From NCBI GenBank assembly GCA_902597545.1, contig CACJYD010000004.1:19988-83987 (forward strand): a DNA stretch of 64,000 nucleotides, read 5' to 3'. The notes beneath the pieces are model-generated. The model made no database searches, had not been told where the DNA came from, and was given only the letters and a program-made list of their open reading frames with translations. The position numbers and the translations under genes are program-made. The DNA comes from an uncultured Bacteroidota bacterium (GTDB lineage: Bacteria > Bacteroidota > Bacteroidia > Flavobacteriales > Flavobacteriaceae). Shown here piece after piece: positions 51,708 through 62,334 of this stretch. Position 1 is the stretch's first letter, and each line of letters opens with the position of its first letter.

Positions 51708-52115
51708 ATGTATCCAGAGGAAGTAGTAAAACCAATGAAATTAGAATTAACATCTAATGGATTTGTAGAATTATCAAATGATGATGATATCAAAAAGTTA
51801 ATTGATGATGATACATCAGTGATAATGGTAAATTCTGTTTGTGGTTGTGCAGCAGCAAATGCTAGACCAGGAGTTATAATGTCATTAAATAATGAGAAAA
51901 CTCCAAAAAATTTATATACAGTTTTTGCTGGAGTTGACAGAGAAGCTACTAATTCAGCTCGTGAATTAATGTTCCCTTTTCCTCCATCATCTCCTTGTAT
52001 TGCGTTATTTAAAAATGGTGAGCTAGTTCACATGCTTGAAAGACATCATATTGAGGGAAGAGAAGCAAGTTTAATTTCCGAAAACTTAAAACAAGCTTAC
52101 AACGAGTACTGTTAA
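51708..52115 (+). CDS. BrxA/BrxB family bacilliredoxin
   Basis: VNSVCGCAAANARPG (CGC motif), FAGVDREAT, FPPSSPCIALFKNGE. Confidence 0.95.
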   Translation: MYPEEVVKPMKLELTSNGFVELSNDDDIKKLIDDDTSVIMVNSVCGCAAANARPGVIMSLNNEKTPKNLYTVFAGVDREATNSARELMFPFPPSSPCIALFKNGELVHMLERHHIEGREASLISENLKQAYNEYC

Positions 52116-53606
52116 CTAGTCTGATATAGGTAATTCAATTTTAAAAATAGTACTCCCCTTTTTTGAACTAAAATCTATGTTTCCATTGTAATTAGTTACA
52201 AGATTTTTAATAATACTAAGCCCTAATCCCATCCCTTTTGACTTAGTAGTGAATTTTGGTTCAAATATTTTTTCCTTTATATTTTTTGGAACACCAACTC
52301 CATTATCCTGAATTTCTATAATTGCCTTTTTTCGGACTTTTTTAATACTAACGGTGATTTTGGGATCTTCAATATTTTCTGTTGCTTGAATTGAATTCTT
52401 AACTAAATTAGTTATGATTCTAATCAGGTTAGTACGGTCAATTTTAACTTTAAGACTTTCAATTTTAGATTCGAAATCTATACTATTTTCTTTAAAAATT
52501 TCGAGTGCCAATTTTGTTGTTGAAACAATGTCAATATTCTCATTTTTTTGTGCAGGCATTTCAGCAAAATGTGAAAAGGCTGTTGAAATTGAACTAAGCA
52601 CATCTATTTGTTGAACTAATGTATCACTAAAATCCTCCATTTTTTCTTGGATTTTGGGATCATTTGGATTGAACTTAAGTTTAAAATTTTGAACACTTAA
52701 TTTCATTGGAGTGAGTGGATTCTTAATTTCATGTGCAACTTGCTTAGCCATTTCTCTCCAAGCTAACTCTCTTTGAGATTTGGATAATTTTTTTACATTT
52801 TCATCAATTTGACTAACCATGTTATTATATGAACTAACAAGTGTAAACATCTCTTTACTTGAAACGCTAGTTCTAATTTTCTTATTCAATTTATCCAGTC
52901 TCATTTGTCTCATTTTTTTAACTAATTCTGAAATTGGATTAGTAATATAAAGTGAAACAAAATATGATATGATAATTGCTAAAACAAATAATAAAATGTA
53001 TACCTGTGCAATATTAATTATAAAGGATCTAATCTCGTAGGCATTTAATTTATCATCATCAACATATGGTAGATTTAATATCCATATTGGCTTGTCATAA
53101 ATATCCAATATGTAAGAAAAGGATGATCGGATCAATTGATTTTCTGATTCATTTTTTTTCACAAGTTTTGAACTGGTTGAAGATCCCAAATCATTAATCA
53201 ATAATTCATCTAATTTAGTTGTAACATTATCGTCAACTGTAGAGCCAATCAAGGTTCCATCTAAATCATATAAACTGAAATTAATATTTTGAACATCTGA
53301 AATCTTGAAGATTTCATCTTTTAAATCTTCATCTAAAACTGTACTAATATTTATACCTACGTCAGGTCTTCTATTGAACAGATAAGACAGTTGATTGTCT
53401 GGCTGTAGAGATTTTTCATTAAAAAGTATGTTAAAAGCTCTTTGAAGCTGAGCTTCTTTCCTATCTAATCTTAGCTCATGATAATATAATGAGTTATCAC
53501 GAATTTGAAAACTAGTAGTAATCCCAATTAATAAAAAGGATACAAAAACTAGTAGAATCATAGCAAAGAAGATTCTAGTTCTCAATAATAAATATGGCTC
53601 CTTCAT
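52116..53606 (-). CDS. Sensor histidine kinase with HAMP domain
   Basis: Two TM, HAMP, H-box REMAKQVAHEIKNPLTPMKLS, HATPase NGVGVPKNIKEKIFEPKFTTKSKGMGLGLSI. Confidence 0.95.
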   Translation of the reverse strand: MKEPYLLLRTRIFFAMILLVFVSFLLIGITTSFQIRDNSLYYHELRLDRKEAQLQRAFNILFNEKSLQPDNQLSYLFNRRPDVGINISTVLDEDLKDEIFKISDVQNINFSLYDLDGTLIGSTVDDNVTTKLDELLINDLGSSTSSKLVKKNESENQLIRSSFSYILDIYDKPIWILNLPYVDDDKLNAYEIRSFIINIAQVYILLFVLAIIISYFVSLYITNPISELVKKMRQMRLDKLNKKIRTSVSSKEMFTLVSSYNNMVSQIDENVKKLSKSQRELAWREMAKQVAHEIKNPLTPMKLSVQNFKLKFNPNDPKIQEKMEDFSDTLVQQIDVLSSISTAFSHFAEMPAQKNENIDIVSTTKLALEIFKENSIDFESKIESLKVKIDRTNLIRIITNLVKNSIQATENIEDPKITVSIKKVRKKAIIEIQDNGVGVPKNIKEKIFEPKFTTKSKGMGLGLSIIKNLVTNYNGNIDFSSKKGSTIFKIELPISD

Positions 53607-53681
53607 AAATGACTATATCTAAAATAGTCAAAATCAAAAATTATTCCACTTAATATTTTTTATTTTAATACATTAGAGCAG

Positions 53682-54845
53682 ATGAAGAAAAGAACAATTA
53701 TACTTTTTATATGTTCAATATTTATATGTGTTGGAATTATTTTTAAATCAGAAACTGTTTACCTGTACGACTTGGTAAAAATAATTGTAAAAATTAAAAG
53801 AACTACTGCAGATATTACGGACTACAAGTATTTTGATAACATTACTATTCCAAAAAGTAAGAATCCAAAATCATGGCCCATTCATGATAGCTATAATAAT
53901 GTAAACCCCACAGAAAAATTAGACAGCATTCATTCTGAATTAGGAACTGTAGCTTTTTTAATAATTAAAAATGATTCTATATGGCATGAAAAATATTATG
54001 AGGGCTATAATGAAAATTCACTTAGTAATTCTTTTTCGATTTCAAAAAGTATTGTTGCCGCAATTATGGGTAGAGCTATAATGGAAGGATATCTTTCTGG
54101 ATTAGATCATAAAGTTGGAGATTTTATTCCAGAGTTTAGCTCTGGCTTAGCTAGTAACTTAACCGTTGGAGATTTATCAAGTATGTCCTCAGGTATGAAA
54201 TGGACAGAAGATTATAAAAATATTTTTGGAGTAACTGCAAGAGCATATGTTGGAACTGGATTGGAGGAACTTATAAAATCAAGGCCTATTATTTCAGAAC
54301 CAGGTAAATCATTTAAGTATTTGAGTGGTGATACTCAATTATTAGCAATGACGATAGAAAAGGCAACCGGTAGAAAAATATCCGATCTTGTTTATGAATG
54401 GTTTTGGGACCCAATGGGTGCAGAGAATGATGCTCTTTGGCAAGTAGATAATGCAAAAACTAACATGGAAAAAGCCTATTGTTGCTTTAATTCCAATGCT
54501 AGAGATTTTGCAAGATTTGGAAAACTTTTTAAAGATAATGGATATTGGGATGGGGAAACTCTTTTGGATTCATCATTTACAAGAAAAGTTACGTCTCCAA
54601 GATTTAAGGAGAGTCCCAACTACGGATATGGTTTTTGGATAGGGAAATACAACAGTATGGATTTTTTTGCAATGAGAGGTCATCTAGGTCAGCATGTATT
54701 TGTTTTTCCAGATCAAAATATAATGATTGTTAGATTAGGAAAACGTCAAGATAAAAAAACTGAAAGAGAGATATATCCTAGAGATCAACAAGTTTATCTT
54801 GAGGAAGCATTTAATATGTTAAAAATATATTTTGATGAAGTCTAA
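53682..54845 (+). CDS. Serine hydrolase (class C beta-lactamase family)
   Basis: SFSISKSIVAAIMG (SxxK), YLSGDTQLL, C-terminal beta-lactamase fold motifs. Confidence 0.9.
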   Translation: MKKRTIILFICSIFICVGIIFKSETVYLYDLVKIIVKIKRTTADITDYKYFDNITIPKSKNPKSWPIHDSYNNVNPTEKLDSIHSELGTVAFLIIKNDSIWHEKYYEGYNENSLSNSFSISKSIVAAIMGRAIMEGYLSGLDHKVGDFIPEFSSGLASNLTVGDLSSMSSGMKWTEDYKNIFGVTARAYVGTGLEELIKSRPIISEPGKSFKYLSGDTQLLAMTIEKATGRKISDLVYEWFWDPMGAENDALWQVDNAKTNMEKAYCCFNSNARDFARFGKLFKDNGYWDGETLLDSSFTRKVTSPRFKESPNYGYGFWIGKYNSMDFFAMRGHLGQHVFVFPDQNIMIVRLGKRQDKKTEREIYPRDQQVYLEEAFNMLKIYFDEV

Positions 54846-56343
54846 ATTAATCTCAGTTAATAACTTAAAAGTATCATCAGAAAATAAAAAATTAGTTAAA
54901 GGAATTTCATTTGACCTTAATAGAAATGAAATTCTTGGAATTATTGGTGAATCAGGCAGTGGAAAATCATTAACTGCTCTTAGCATTTTATCACTTATAA
55001 AATTCAAAGGGCTTAATCAGAGTGGTGAAATTTTTTATGCTGATGAATTAATTGACAAAAACAATCAGGATAATATTATTAGGAATGAGATTTCTATAAT
55101 TTTTCAAGATCCGATGAGTTATTTAAACCCAAGCATGAAATGCGGCGAACAGATTTTAGAGGCCTTAAAAATTAAAGACAAAAATCAAGTTTTAAGTTTA
55201 ATTAACAAGGTTAAAATTGATGAACCTGAACTTACATATAATAAGTATCCTCACCAATTGAGCGGAGGTCAACAACAAAGAATAATGATAGCTATTGCAA
55301 TTGCCAAAGAGCCGAACTTAATAATTGCTGATGAAGCTACTTCATCTTTGGATAGTCTGATAAAAAAAGATATTATTAATCTTTTGATGGAATTGAAGAA
55401 TGAATATAAACTTAGTCTTATTATTGTAAGCCACAACCTAAATTTAGTATCCAAAATTTCTAATTACGTTTTGGTAATGAATGATGGGTTAATTGTTGAA
55501 GAAGGATCAACCAATAAAGTTTTTAAAAATCCGAAAGAGAATTACACAAAAAAACTTATTGATCAAAATAATAAATTAAAAAAAAGTAAAAGAAAGAAAA
55601 TCGTTAAGGCAAATAAAATTCTGAACATAGAAAATTTAGAATTATCAATTAAAGGAAAACATATATTGCAAAATATAAGTTTTAAAATTATTGAGGGAGA
55701 AACTATTGGTATAATTGGACAGTCAGGTTCAGGCAAAACAACAATATCAAGATGTATCATTGGTTTTTATAAAAACTATGATGGTAAAATACATTACAAA
55801 GGGAAAGAGATTAAATCAATCAGTAGGTATAATTTGAGTAAAGAAATTCAACTAATTTTTCAAGACCCATATTCAGCATTAAATCCAAATATCAAAATCA
55901 TAGATCAAATAAAGGAACCAATGAAAGTTCATTTTAAATTAAATAAAGATGAATTAAACAATAAGGCATATGATTATTTAAGCAAGGTAAAATTAAAAGA
56001 AGATCTATATCACAAATATCCTTCAGAATTATCTGGAGGCGAGAGACAAAGGGTGGTAATAGCTAGAGCACTGTGCTTAAAGCCAAAGCTTATAATATGC
56101 GATGAATGTGTGTCTGCCTTAGATAAATCAATTCAATTTTCAATACTTAAATTATTGGATAATTTAAAGAAGGAAATGAAACTAACTTATATTTTTATTT
56201 CTCACGATCTTGCACTTGTTAAAATTATGTCTGATAGAATTATTGTTTTAAAAGACGGTCAAATAGTTGACGAAAATCCCACTAATAATCTATTTAAAAA
56301 TCCAAAAAAGTATACCAAAAAGCTCATTGACGCAATAATATAA
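54835..56343 (+). CDS. Fused dual-ATPase ABC transporter ATP-binding protein (oligopeptide DppD-DppF type)
   Basis: Two Walker A (GESGSGKS, GQSGSGKT) and two signatures (LSGGQQQR, LSGGERQR); ATG at 54835. Confidence 0.95.
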   Translation: MKSKLISVNNLKVSSENKKLVKGISFDLNRNEILGIIGESGSGKSLTALSILSLIKFKGLNQSGEIFYADELIDKNNQDNIIRNEISIIFQDPMSYLNPSMKCGEQILEALKIKDKNQVLSLINKVKIDEPELTYNKYPHQLSGGQQQRIMIAIAIAKEPNLIIADEATSSLDSLIKKDIINLLMELKNEYKLSLIIVSHNLNLVSKISNYVLVMNDGLIVEEGSTNKVFKNPKENYTKKLIDQNNKLKKSKRKKIVKANKILNIENLELSIKGKHILQNISFKIIEGETIGIIGQSGSGKTTISRCIIGFYKNYDGKIHYKGKEIKSISRYNLSKEIQLIFQDPYSALNPNIKIIDQIKEPMKVHFKLNKDELNNKAYDYLSKVKLKEDLYHKYPSELSGGERQRVVIARALCLKPKLIICDECVSALDKSIQFSILKLLDNLKKEMKLTYIFISHDLALVKIMSDRIIVLKDGQIVDENPTNNLFKNPKKYTKKLIDAII

Positions 56344-56344
56344 A

Positions 56345-56689
56345 ATGACCGACACTTTATTAATTATTGATTCGCTTCTAAAATATATATCACTCATATT
56401 TCTAATTTATTGCTCTATAAACTTTTGTTATAAATTAATTTTAAAAAAACAATATTCAATTAATGATTTTAGGATATCCCTAATTACTTTAATTTTTGTT
56501 TTTTTTAAATTTTCAGCCTCTCTTTTGTGGATATTTTCTGATCTAATTTTTGAAGAAAAAAACTTAGTAACTTTTATTATTGTTTTATTGGGATTTTATT
56601 TACACAACAAGGTAGTTGAGTCAAGAAAAAAATTTTTTAGGTTGTTTGTTTTCTATTCTATATCAATTTATTTTCTGATGATGACTTAA
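56345..56689 (+). CDS. Hypothetical multi-TM membrane protein
   Basis: 114 aa, hydrophobic, 1 bp after ABC gene. Confidence 0.55.
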   Translation: MTDTLLIIDSLLKYISLIFLIYCSINFCYKLILKKQYSINDFRISLITLIFVFFKFSASLLWIFSDLIFEEKNLVTFIIVLLGFYLHNKVVESRKKFFRLFVFYSISIYFLMMT

Positions 56690-56797
56690 AAGCAAAAAAC
56701 ACTCATGGAAGAGTGTCTTAGGCTAAACAAACTATGAAAAACTAAGAAACTAAATTTAGTTTAAATTTGTTTCGAATTTTATTAAAGAATTGTTAAA

Positions 56798-57793
56798 ATG
56801 AGTTTTAATAAAAATATTGGTGTGTTGGGAGCTGGAAGCTGGGGAACTGCTTTAGTTAAGATGCTTTCAGAGAATTGCGATAAAATTTTTTGGTTCAGTA
56901 GAAACGATATTCAAATCAAAGAAATAATTAAAACAAAAAAAAATCCAAAATATTTAAAAGATTTAGAAATTGATACTAATAAAATAAGTATTAGTTCAGA
57001 TTTAAATTTCATTATTGATAACTCAGATATTCTAATTATTGCTATTCCTTCACCTTATATTGAAAAAAGTTTAAATGAATATAAAACTGCCTTAGCTCAT
57101 AAAATTATTTTTTCTGGATCAAAAGGCGTGATTCCAGAATCCCATTTGGTAATTACTGAGCATCTCCATAAGGAATACAATATACCATTTAAAAATTTAG
57201 GTATTTTAAGTGGTCCAACTCATGCGGAGGAAATTGCCAAAGGAAAACTATCCTACTTAACCGTTGGTTCATCAAACGATGAAATTTCAAAATATTTATC
57301 AAAAAAATTATTTTCTCCATACGTTCATACGTCACTGTCTAATGATGTAATCGGAATTGAATATGCAGCAACATTAAAAAATATATATTCAATTTTGGTT
57401 GGAATTTCTTTTGGCTTAGGCTATGGAGATAATTTTATAAGTGTACTAATTAGTCATTGCACTAAAGAAATGATAAATTTTATTAAATCAATAGATAACG
57501 TAAAGCGTGAATTTAGCCATTCAGCATACATTGGCGACCTATTGGTAACTACATACTCTAAACATAGTAGAAATAGGGCTTTTGGCGAAATGATAGGAGA
57601 AGGGCTACCTGTAAAAAAAGCTATCTCAAAAATGTCAATGATTGTTGAGGGTTATTATGCTACAAAAAATGCATATGAGATTTCAAAATCAAAAAATATG
57701 AATTTTGAAATTATAAAAGTTGTACATGAAATATTGTACAATAATAAAAATGCAGAATTAGAATTAAAGCTTTTATCTGAAAAACTAAATTGA
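56798..57793 (+). CDS. gpsA: NAD(P)H-dependent glycerol-3-phosphate dehydrogenase
   Basis: [55 protein letters not shown]. Confidence 0.97.
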   Translation: MSFNKNIGVLGAGSWGTALVKMLSENCDKIFWFSRNDIQIKEIIKTKKNPKYLKDLEIDTNKISISSDLNFIIDNSDILIIAIPSPYIEKSLNEYKTALAHKIIFSGSKGVIPESHLVITEHLHKEYNIPFKNLGILSGPTHAEEIAKGKLSYLTVGSSNDEISKYLSKKLFSPYVHTSLSNDVIGIEYAATLKNIYSILVGISFGLGYGDNFISVLISHCTKEMINFIKSIDNVKREFSHSAYIGDLLVTTYSKHSRNRAFGEMIGEGLPVKKAISKMSMIVEGYYATKNAYEISKSKNMNFEIIKVVHEILYNNKNAELELKLLSEKLN

Positions 57794-58801
57794 TGATCTG
57801 AACTGATTTAAAAATCTCAAATCATTTTCATACAAGGTTCTAATATCTTCAATTTGATAAAGAAGCATAGCTATTCTTTCAATACCAAGTCCAAATGCGA
57901 ATCCAGAAAATTTTTCAGTATCAATTTTACAGTTTTGTAAAACATTCGGATCAACCATACCACATCCCAATATCTCTAACCATCCAGTTCCTTTAGTTAT
58001 CCTGTAATCAGCCTCAGATTCAAGACCCCAATATATATCAAGTTCTGCACTAGGCTCAGTAAATGGAAAATATGAAGGTCTTAATCTAATTTTACTTTTT
58101 CCAAACAATTCTTTTGTAAAATGCAAAAGCGTTTGTTTTAAATCAACAAATGAAACACCCTTGTCAATGTATAGACCTTCAACCTGATGAAAAAAACAAT
58201 GTGACCTAGCAGAAATATCTTCATTTCTGTAAACCCTTCCTGGTGATATGGTTCTTATTGGCGGATCATTGTTTTCCATATGTCTTATTTGAACTGATGA
58301 GGTATGAGTTCTTAGGAGCCAATCAGGGTTTTTATTAATATAAAAGGTATCCTGCATATCCCTAGCAGGATGATGCTCTGGTAAATTAAGAGCAGTAAAA
58401 TTATGCCAATCATCTTCAATTTCAGGACCTTCTGAAATATCAAATCCTATTTTTAAAAATATATCGATGATTTTATTTTTGACAATTGATATTGGATGTC
58501 TCGATCCTAACTTTATGAAATTTGCTGGTTTAGTTAAATCGTTAAAACTTTGATCCGAGTTTGTTTTCGTAAAGTTTTTCTTTTGTTTGGATAAAATTTC
58601 ATTAACCTTCTCTTTAATGGAGTTAATTTTTAAACCTACTTCCCTTTTTTGAGCATCTGGTATTTCCTTTAATTTTGAAAATAAAAAGGGTACAATTCCT
58701 TTTTTAGAAATATATTTTATTCTAAATTTCTCAAGCTCAGCACTGTCCTTAAGTTTAATTTTTTCTAAATCAGCTATATGTTTATTTATTTCTTCAATCA
58801 T
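57785..58801 (-). CDS. pheS: Phenylalanine--tRNA ligase subunit alpha
   Basis: [58 protein letters not shown]. Confidence 0.98.
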   Translation of the reverse strand: MIEEINKHIADLEKIKLKDSAELEKFRIKYISKKGIVPFLFSKLKEIPDAQKREVGLKINSIKEKVNEILSKQKKNFTKTNSDQSFNDLTKPANFIKLGSRHPISIVKNKIIDIFLKIGFDISEGPEIEDDWHNFTALNLPEHHPARDMQDTFYINKNPDWLLRTHTSSVQIRHMENNDPPIRTISPGRVYRNEDISARSHCFFHQVEGLYIDKGVSFVDLKQTLLHFTKELFGKSKIRLRPSYFPFTEPSAELDIYWGLESEADYRITKGTGWLEILGCGMVDPNVLQNCKIDTEKFSGFAFGLGIERIAMLLYQIEDIRTLYENDLRFLNQFRSSI

Positions 58802-58843
58802 TAATATTGCTAAAATATCTCAATAAAATTAAATTTTAAAACT

Positions 58844-59305
58844 TCACCAGAATTTAATTAAATCAAATCCATAGTAAATTATTAATGCGGATACTACAAA
58901 TCTAAAAAACTTACCTATTAACATCCACAAAGCAACCCTGTAAGAATCTACCTTAAAAAATCCCAGGCTCAGAGCTAAAATATCTCCTCCCAATGGGAAC
59001 CATGTAAAAAATGCCAGTATACTTCCCCATTTATCAATTTTAATTTTAAATGCTAAAACCTTTTCTTTTTTAATCTTGAAATATTTTTCTATTTTTTTCC
59101 AATCACCTATTCTTCCTACAAAATATGATGTCATTCCACCAAGCCAATTACCAATTGTTGCAACTAAAATTGTAACTGGAAGGCTAAAACCTTTTACAAT
59201 TAATATTCCTAAAATAACTTCAGGACTAAATGGAATAATAAATGTGGCAGCTAAAAAACAAGATATGAATAAACCTAAATATCCTAAATCTGTAAAGTAT
59301 TCCAT
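58844..59305 (-). CDS. YqaA/DedA-like membrane protein
   Basis: Short YqaA-type SNARE-associated protein: IPFSPEVILGIL, IGNWLGGMTSYFVGRIG, FFTWFPLGGDILAL. Confidence 0.88.
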   Translation of the reverse strand: MEYFTDLGYLGLFISCFLAATFIIPFSPEVILGILIVKGFSLPVTILVATIGNWLGGMTSYFVGRIGDWKKIEKYFKIKKEKVLAFKIKIDKWGSILAFFTWFPLGGDILALSLGFFKVDSYRVALWMLIGKFFRFVVSALIIYYGFDLIKFW

Positions 59306-59348
59306 TTTAATTTTAAATTTATGCTATATTAAAATTATACTTTAAATT

Positions 59349-59849
59349 TTGATTTATATAGATTTAATAATTATAGTAATAATTCTTTATGCGTTTATAA
59401 AGGGAGTTTCAAATGGATTTATAAATGAGATAGCATCCTTCCTAGGCTTATTTATCGGAGCTATTATATCATATACATTTTCGGATGATTTGTCAAAAAT
59501 AATTGAAAATTATATTGAAATTGATTTAAAATTTTTAAATATTATCAGTTTTGTTTTATTATTCATTATCACATCACTTTGCTTTACAATTGCAGGTAAA
59601 TCCCTCACAAAACTGATAAAGTTTATTTCCCTAGGAACTATAAATAGAATATTAGGAGGTGTATTTAGTTCTCTGAAGTTCATTATTATAATTGTTTCAA
59701 TTTCAATGGTAATAAATTATTTATCTGATCTTTTTTTGATTGAAATTATCCCCAATGATCAAGCGAATAATTCAAAAATTTATCCTGTACTTTTAAAGAT
59801 TGGTGATTTATTATTAGAGTTGTTGGACAATAACTCTTTGACTATCTAA
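59349..59849 (+). CDS. CvpA family protein
   Basis: Four TM; DLIIIVIILYAFIKGVSNGFINEIASFLGLFIG typical CvpA N-terminus; TTG start. Confidence 0.85.
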   Translation: MIYIDLIIIVIILYAFIKGVSNGFINEIASFLGLFIGAIISYTFSDDLSKIIENYIEIDLKFLNIISFVLLFIITSLCFTIAGKSLTKLIKFISLGTINRILGGVFSSLKFIIIIVSISMVINYLSDLFLIEIIPNDQANNSKIYPVLLKIGDLLLELLDNNSLTI

Positions 59850-60588
59850 TTAGCCTGTAGGATGATGAAGTAAGCCATCCTTTATTTCCGTTTTTAAGCT
59901 CAATATAACTCCAATCATCAATCTTTTCAATAATATTCAATTTTGTTCCCTCATGTAAAGTATTTATTTCCTCTGATCTTAAATTTGGTTCTGTCCTTAA
60001 GTCAACCTGTTTATCAAATATGATTGCTGGATTGTCATTCACATAATTATTTTTTGAAATATTTGCTGCTATTAAGCTTAAAACAAAAAATAATGATAAT
60101 GTTAATGCAGAAATAAAATATCTTTTTTTGTTTAAAGGTGTTTTACTAATTAAGTACAAAATTAAAAATATTACAGCAGTGAATTCAAAAAACAGAAAAA
60201 TATACTGCCAAATAGAATAATCAAATAAATTTATAATACTACTAAAAAAAGAATTGATTTGATTCTGAGGTAGTGGCTCAATTTTATCAATTAACATGTT
60301 TTGTGCAAAAGATAAATTATTGGTTATTTTCTCACTCTTTGGATTTAGTAGTAAAGCTTTTTCATAATAAAATATTGAGTTTGCAATATCGTTCAACTTA
60401 TAATAGGAATTTCCCATATTGTAATACAGCTCTGATGAATGCTTACCATCTTTTATTATATCACTATAACTTTCAATTGCTTCTAGATATCTTCCCTGAT
60501 TGTACAAATCATTTCCCTTATCAAATAACTCGGTGTTTTGACCGATACAAAATGAGAAAAACAACAAGGTTATAATGTTTAATTTCAT
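59842..60588 (-). CDS. batE: BatE-like TPR + SH3 domain protein
   Basis: TPR-like YYNMGNSYYKLNDIANSIFYYEKALLLNP, two TM, C-terminal SH3 VDLRTEPNLRSEEINTLHEGTKLNIIEKIDDWSYIELKNGNKGW; last gene of Bat operon. Confidence 0.85.
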   Translation of the reverse strand: MKLNIITLLFFSFCIGQNTELFDKGNDLYNQGRYLEAIESYSDIIKDGKHSSELYYNMGNSYYKLNDIANSIFYYEKALLLNPKSEKITNNLSFAQNMLIDKIEPLPQNQINSFFSSIINLFDYSIWQYIFLFFEFTAVIFLILYLISKTPLNKKRYFISALTLSLFFVLSLIAANISKNNYVNDNPAIIFDKQVDLRTEPNLRSEEINTLHEGTKLNIIEKIDDWSYIELKNGNKGWLTSSSYRLIR

Positions 60589-62333
60589 GACTTTTCAATA
60601 TTAGATATTACATCAACAGCTTTATCATAATCAACTTTCATTTCTTTAGATGAGGAGGGTGTATATCTAGCATACTCACAACTATTCAAAATTCCAATAA
60701 GTGAATCTATTACACTGTCGGGAATGTTCTTTTTCGAAAGTTTTAATTTAATTTTTTCTTTTGAAAACTCTGTTGTCTGAAAATCAAATCTAGATTTTAA
60801 GAAGTTGAATAAAGCTTTCTCCAAAGAAATATAAAAAAGATCTGTATTCGTTATATCATTCTTTGCATTTTCTAAAAACTTATAGGCTAGTTTTTTAGCT
60901 TCCTCTGCATTCTTCTCACTTTGCGAAATAGACTTCTTATTGGTTTTCAAATAAATAAAAACACAAATAATTAATACTATAGGCAAAATAATAATATAGG
61001 TAATATACTTGTCTAAAATTCGATAGCTTTTACTTATGTTATCAAATTCAGAGTTAAGTTCAATAAAATTAAATTGCAGTGAATTTGAAGCAATTTTATT
61101 ATCCTCAAACGCAACATTACCATTATCATTTGAAACAATTGGACCATCATAAACGTCAACAATTTCTTCATCACTAAATATTGTAGAATACTTATTTAAT
61201 CTAGGATTAAAAAATGAGAACTTTACTCTTGGAATAGGATACTTACCTTGAAATTGTGGAACAATAGTATATGTATTTGAAATATTTCCATTCATGCCTG
61301 CTAAGCCTATTTTTACACTTTCTGAATATTCTGGATCATACTTTTCCAAAGATGATGGAACAATTAGATCAGGGATTGAAAATAATTTTAAATTTCCAGA
61401 ACCAGAAATTTTAAGTTCAACCTGAAAAGATTCTGTAGCTTTTAACTCATTCTTGTTAGAATTTAATGAAATATTAAAATCTCCAACAGCGCCAAAAAAA
61501 TCTTCTGGTTTATTTTCTGTAGGTAAAGATTTAACGTTAACTACCTTTTTATTTGATGAAACTTTACTTGATGTTTGAGTATAAATTATATTTCCAAAAA
61601 AATCTCTTCTGTTGGTAGGAACATCAATTGAAACGTCTAAAGTCATTGGATTAATTTCTAGTTTACCTTCCTTTTGCGGATAAAGCAATGTTTTTTTCCA
61701 GGTAACATAGTTATAGCTCTTCCCATTCAAAGAAGAACGCTTAATCTCTAATCTTGGAACATCAATTTTTTGTGACCAAAAGTTTTTAAACTCCGGCGAA
61801 TCAATCTCCCCTAAATTTCTGACATTAATTTCTGGACTAAAAAATAATTTATATACTATGGAAATTGGTTCATTCAAATAGGGATTACTTTTAGATAATT
61901 CAGCAACAAGTTGAATATCATCATCAACTAGTGTACTTGTACTGTTTGGAGAAGCAGATGAATCAACAGCTTCAACAACTTGAATATCGACTGGTGAAGT
62001 TTTATATATATCTCCCTCAATTTCAATTGATGCCTGACCGATTGTAAATCTTCCTCTTTTTATTGGTGATAAAAAATAAGAGTATGTTTTTGAAAATGTT
62101 CTAGTCCCATTTATCCAGCTATTGCTAACTGACTGATTTGGACCTCCGACAATATTGAAACCTTCAAAGTTTGGAGGAGAAAAATTATCACCATCCTTAT
62201 TCATTTTAAAATCTATCCTTAAGTTTTCATTTACACCAAGTTTGTTTTTACTAACCTCAGCTTCGAACTTAACCTGCGTCCATGTTAACGTGCAATAAAA
62301 AAATGTGAGTATTAACAAAAAATTATTTTTCAT
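60585..62333 (-). CDS. batD: BatD family protein
   Basis: KFEAEVSKNKLGVNENLRIDFKMN...NFSPPNFEGFNIVGGPNQSVSNSWINGTRTFSKTYSYFLSP. Confidence 0.93.
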   Translation of the reverse strand: MKNNFLLILTFFYCTLTWTQVKFEAEVSKNKLGVNENLRIDFKMNKDGDNFSPPNFEGFNIVGGPNQSVSNSWINGTRTFSKTYSYFLSPIKRGRFTIGQASIEIEGDIYKTSPVDIQVVEAVDSSASPNSTSTLVDDDIQLVAELSKSNPYLNEPISIVYKLFFSPEINVRNLGEIDSPEFKNFWSQKIDVPRLEIKRSSLNGKSYNYVTWKKTLLYPQKEGKLEINPMTLDVSIDVPTNRRDFFGNIIYTQTSSKVSSNKKVVNVKSLPTENKPEDFFGAVGDFNISLNSNKNELKATESFQVELKISGSGNLKLFSIPDLIVPSSLEKYDPEYSESVKIGLAGMNGNISNTYTIVPQFQGKYPIPRVKFSFFNPRLNKYSTIFSDEEIVDVYDGPIVSNDNGNVAFEDNKIASNSLQFNFIELNSEFDNISKSYRILDKYITYIIILPIVLIICVFIYLKTNKKSISQSEKNAEEAKKLAYKFLENAKNDITNTDLFYISLEKALFNFLKSRFDFQTTEFSKEKIKLKLSKKNIPDSVIDSLIGILNSCEYARYTPSSSKEMKVDYDKAVDVISNIEKS

Positions 62334-62334
62334 T

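Noticed and set aside
60273-60575. ORF 100 aa (+)
   Set aside because: Antisense to BatE; composition is shadow-like.
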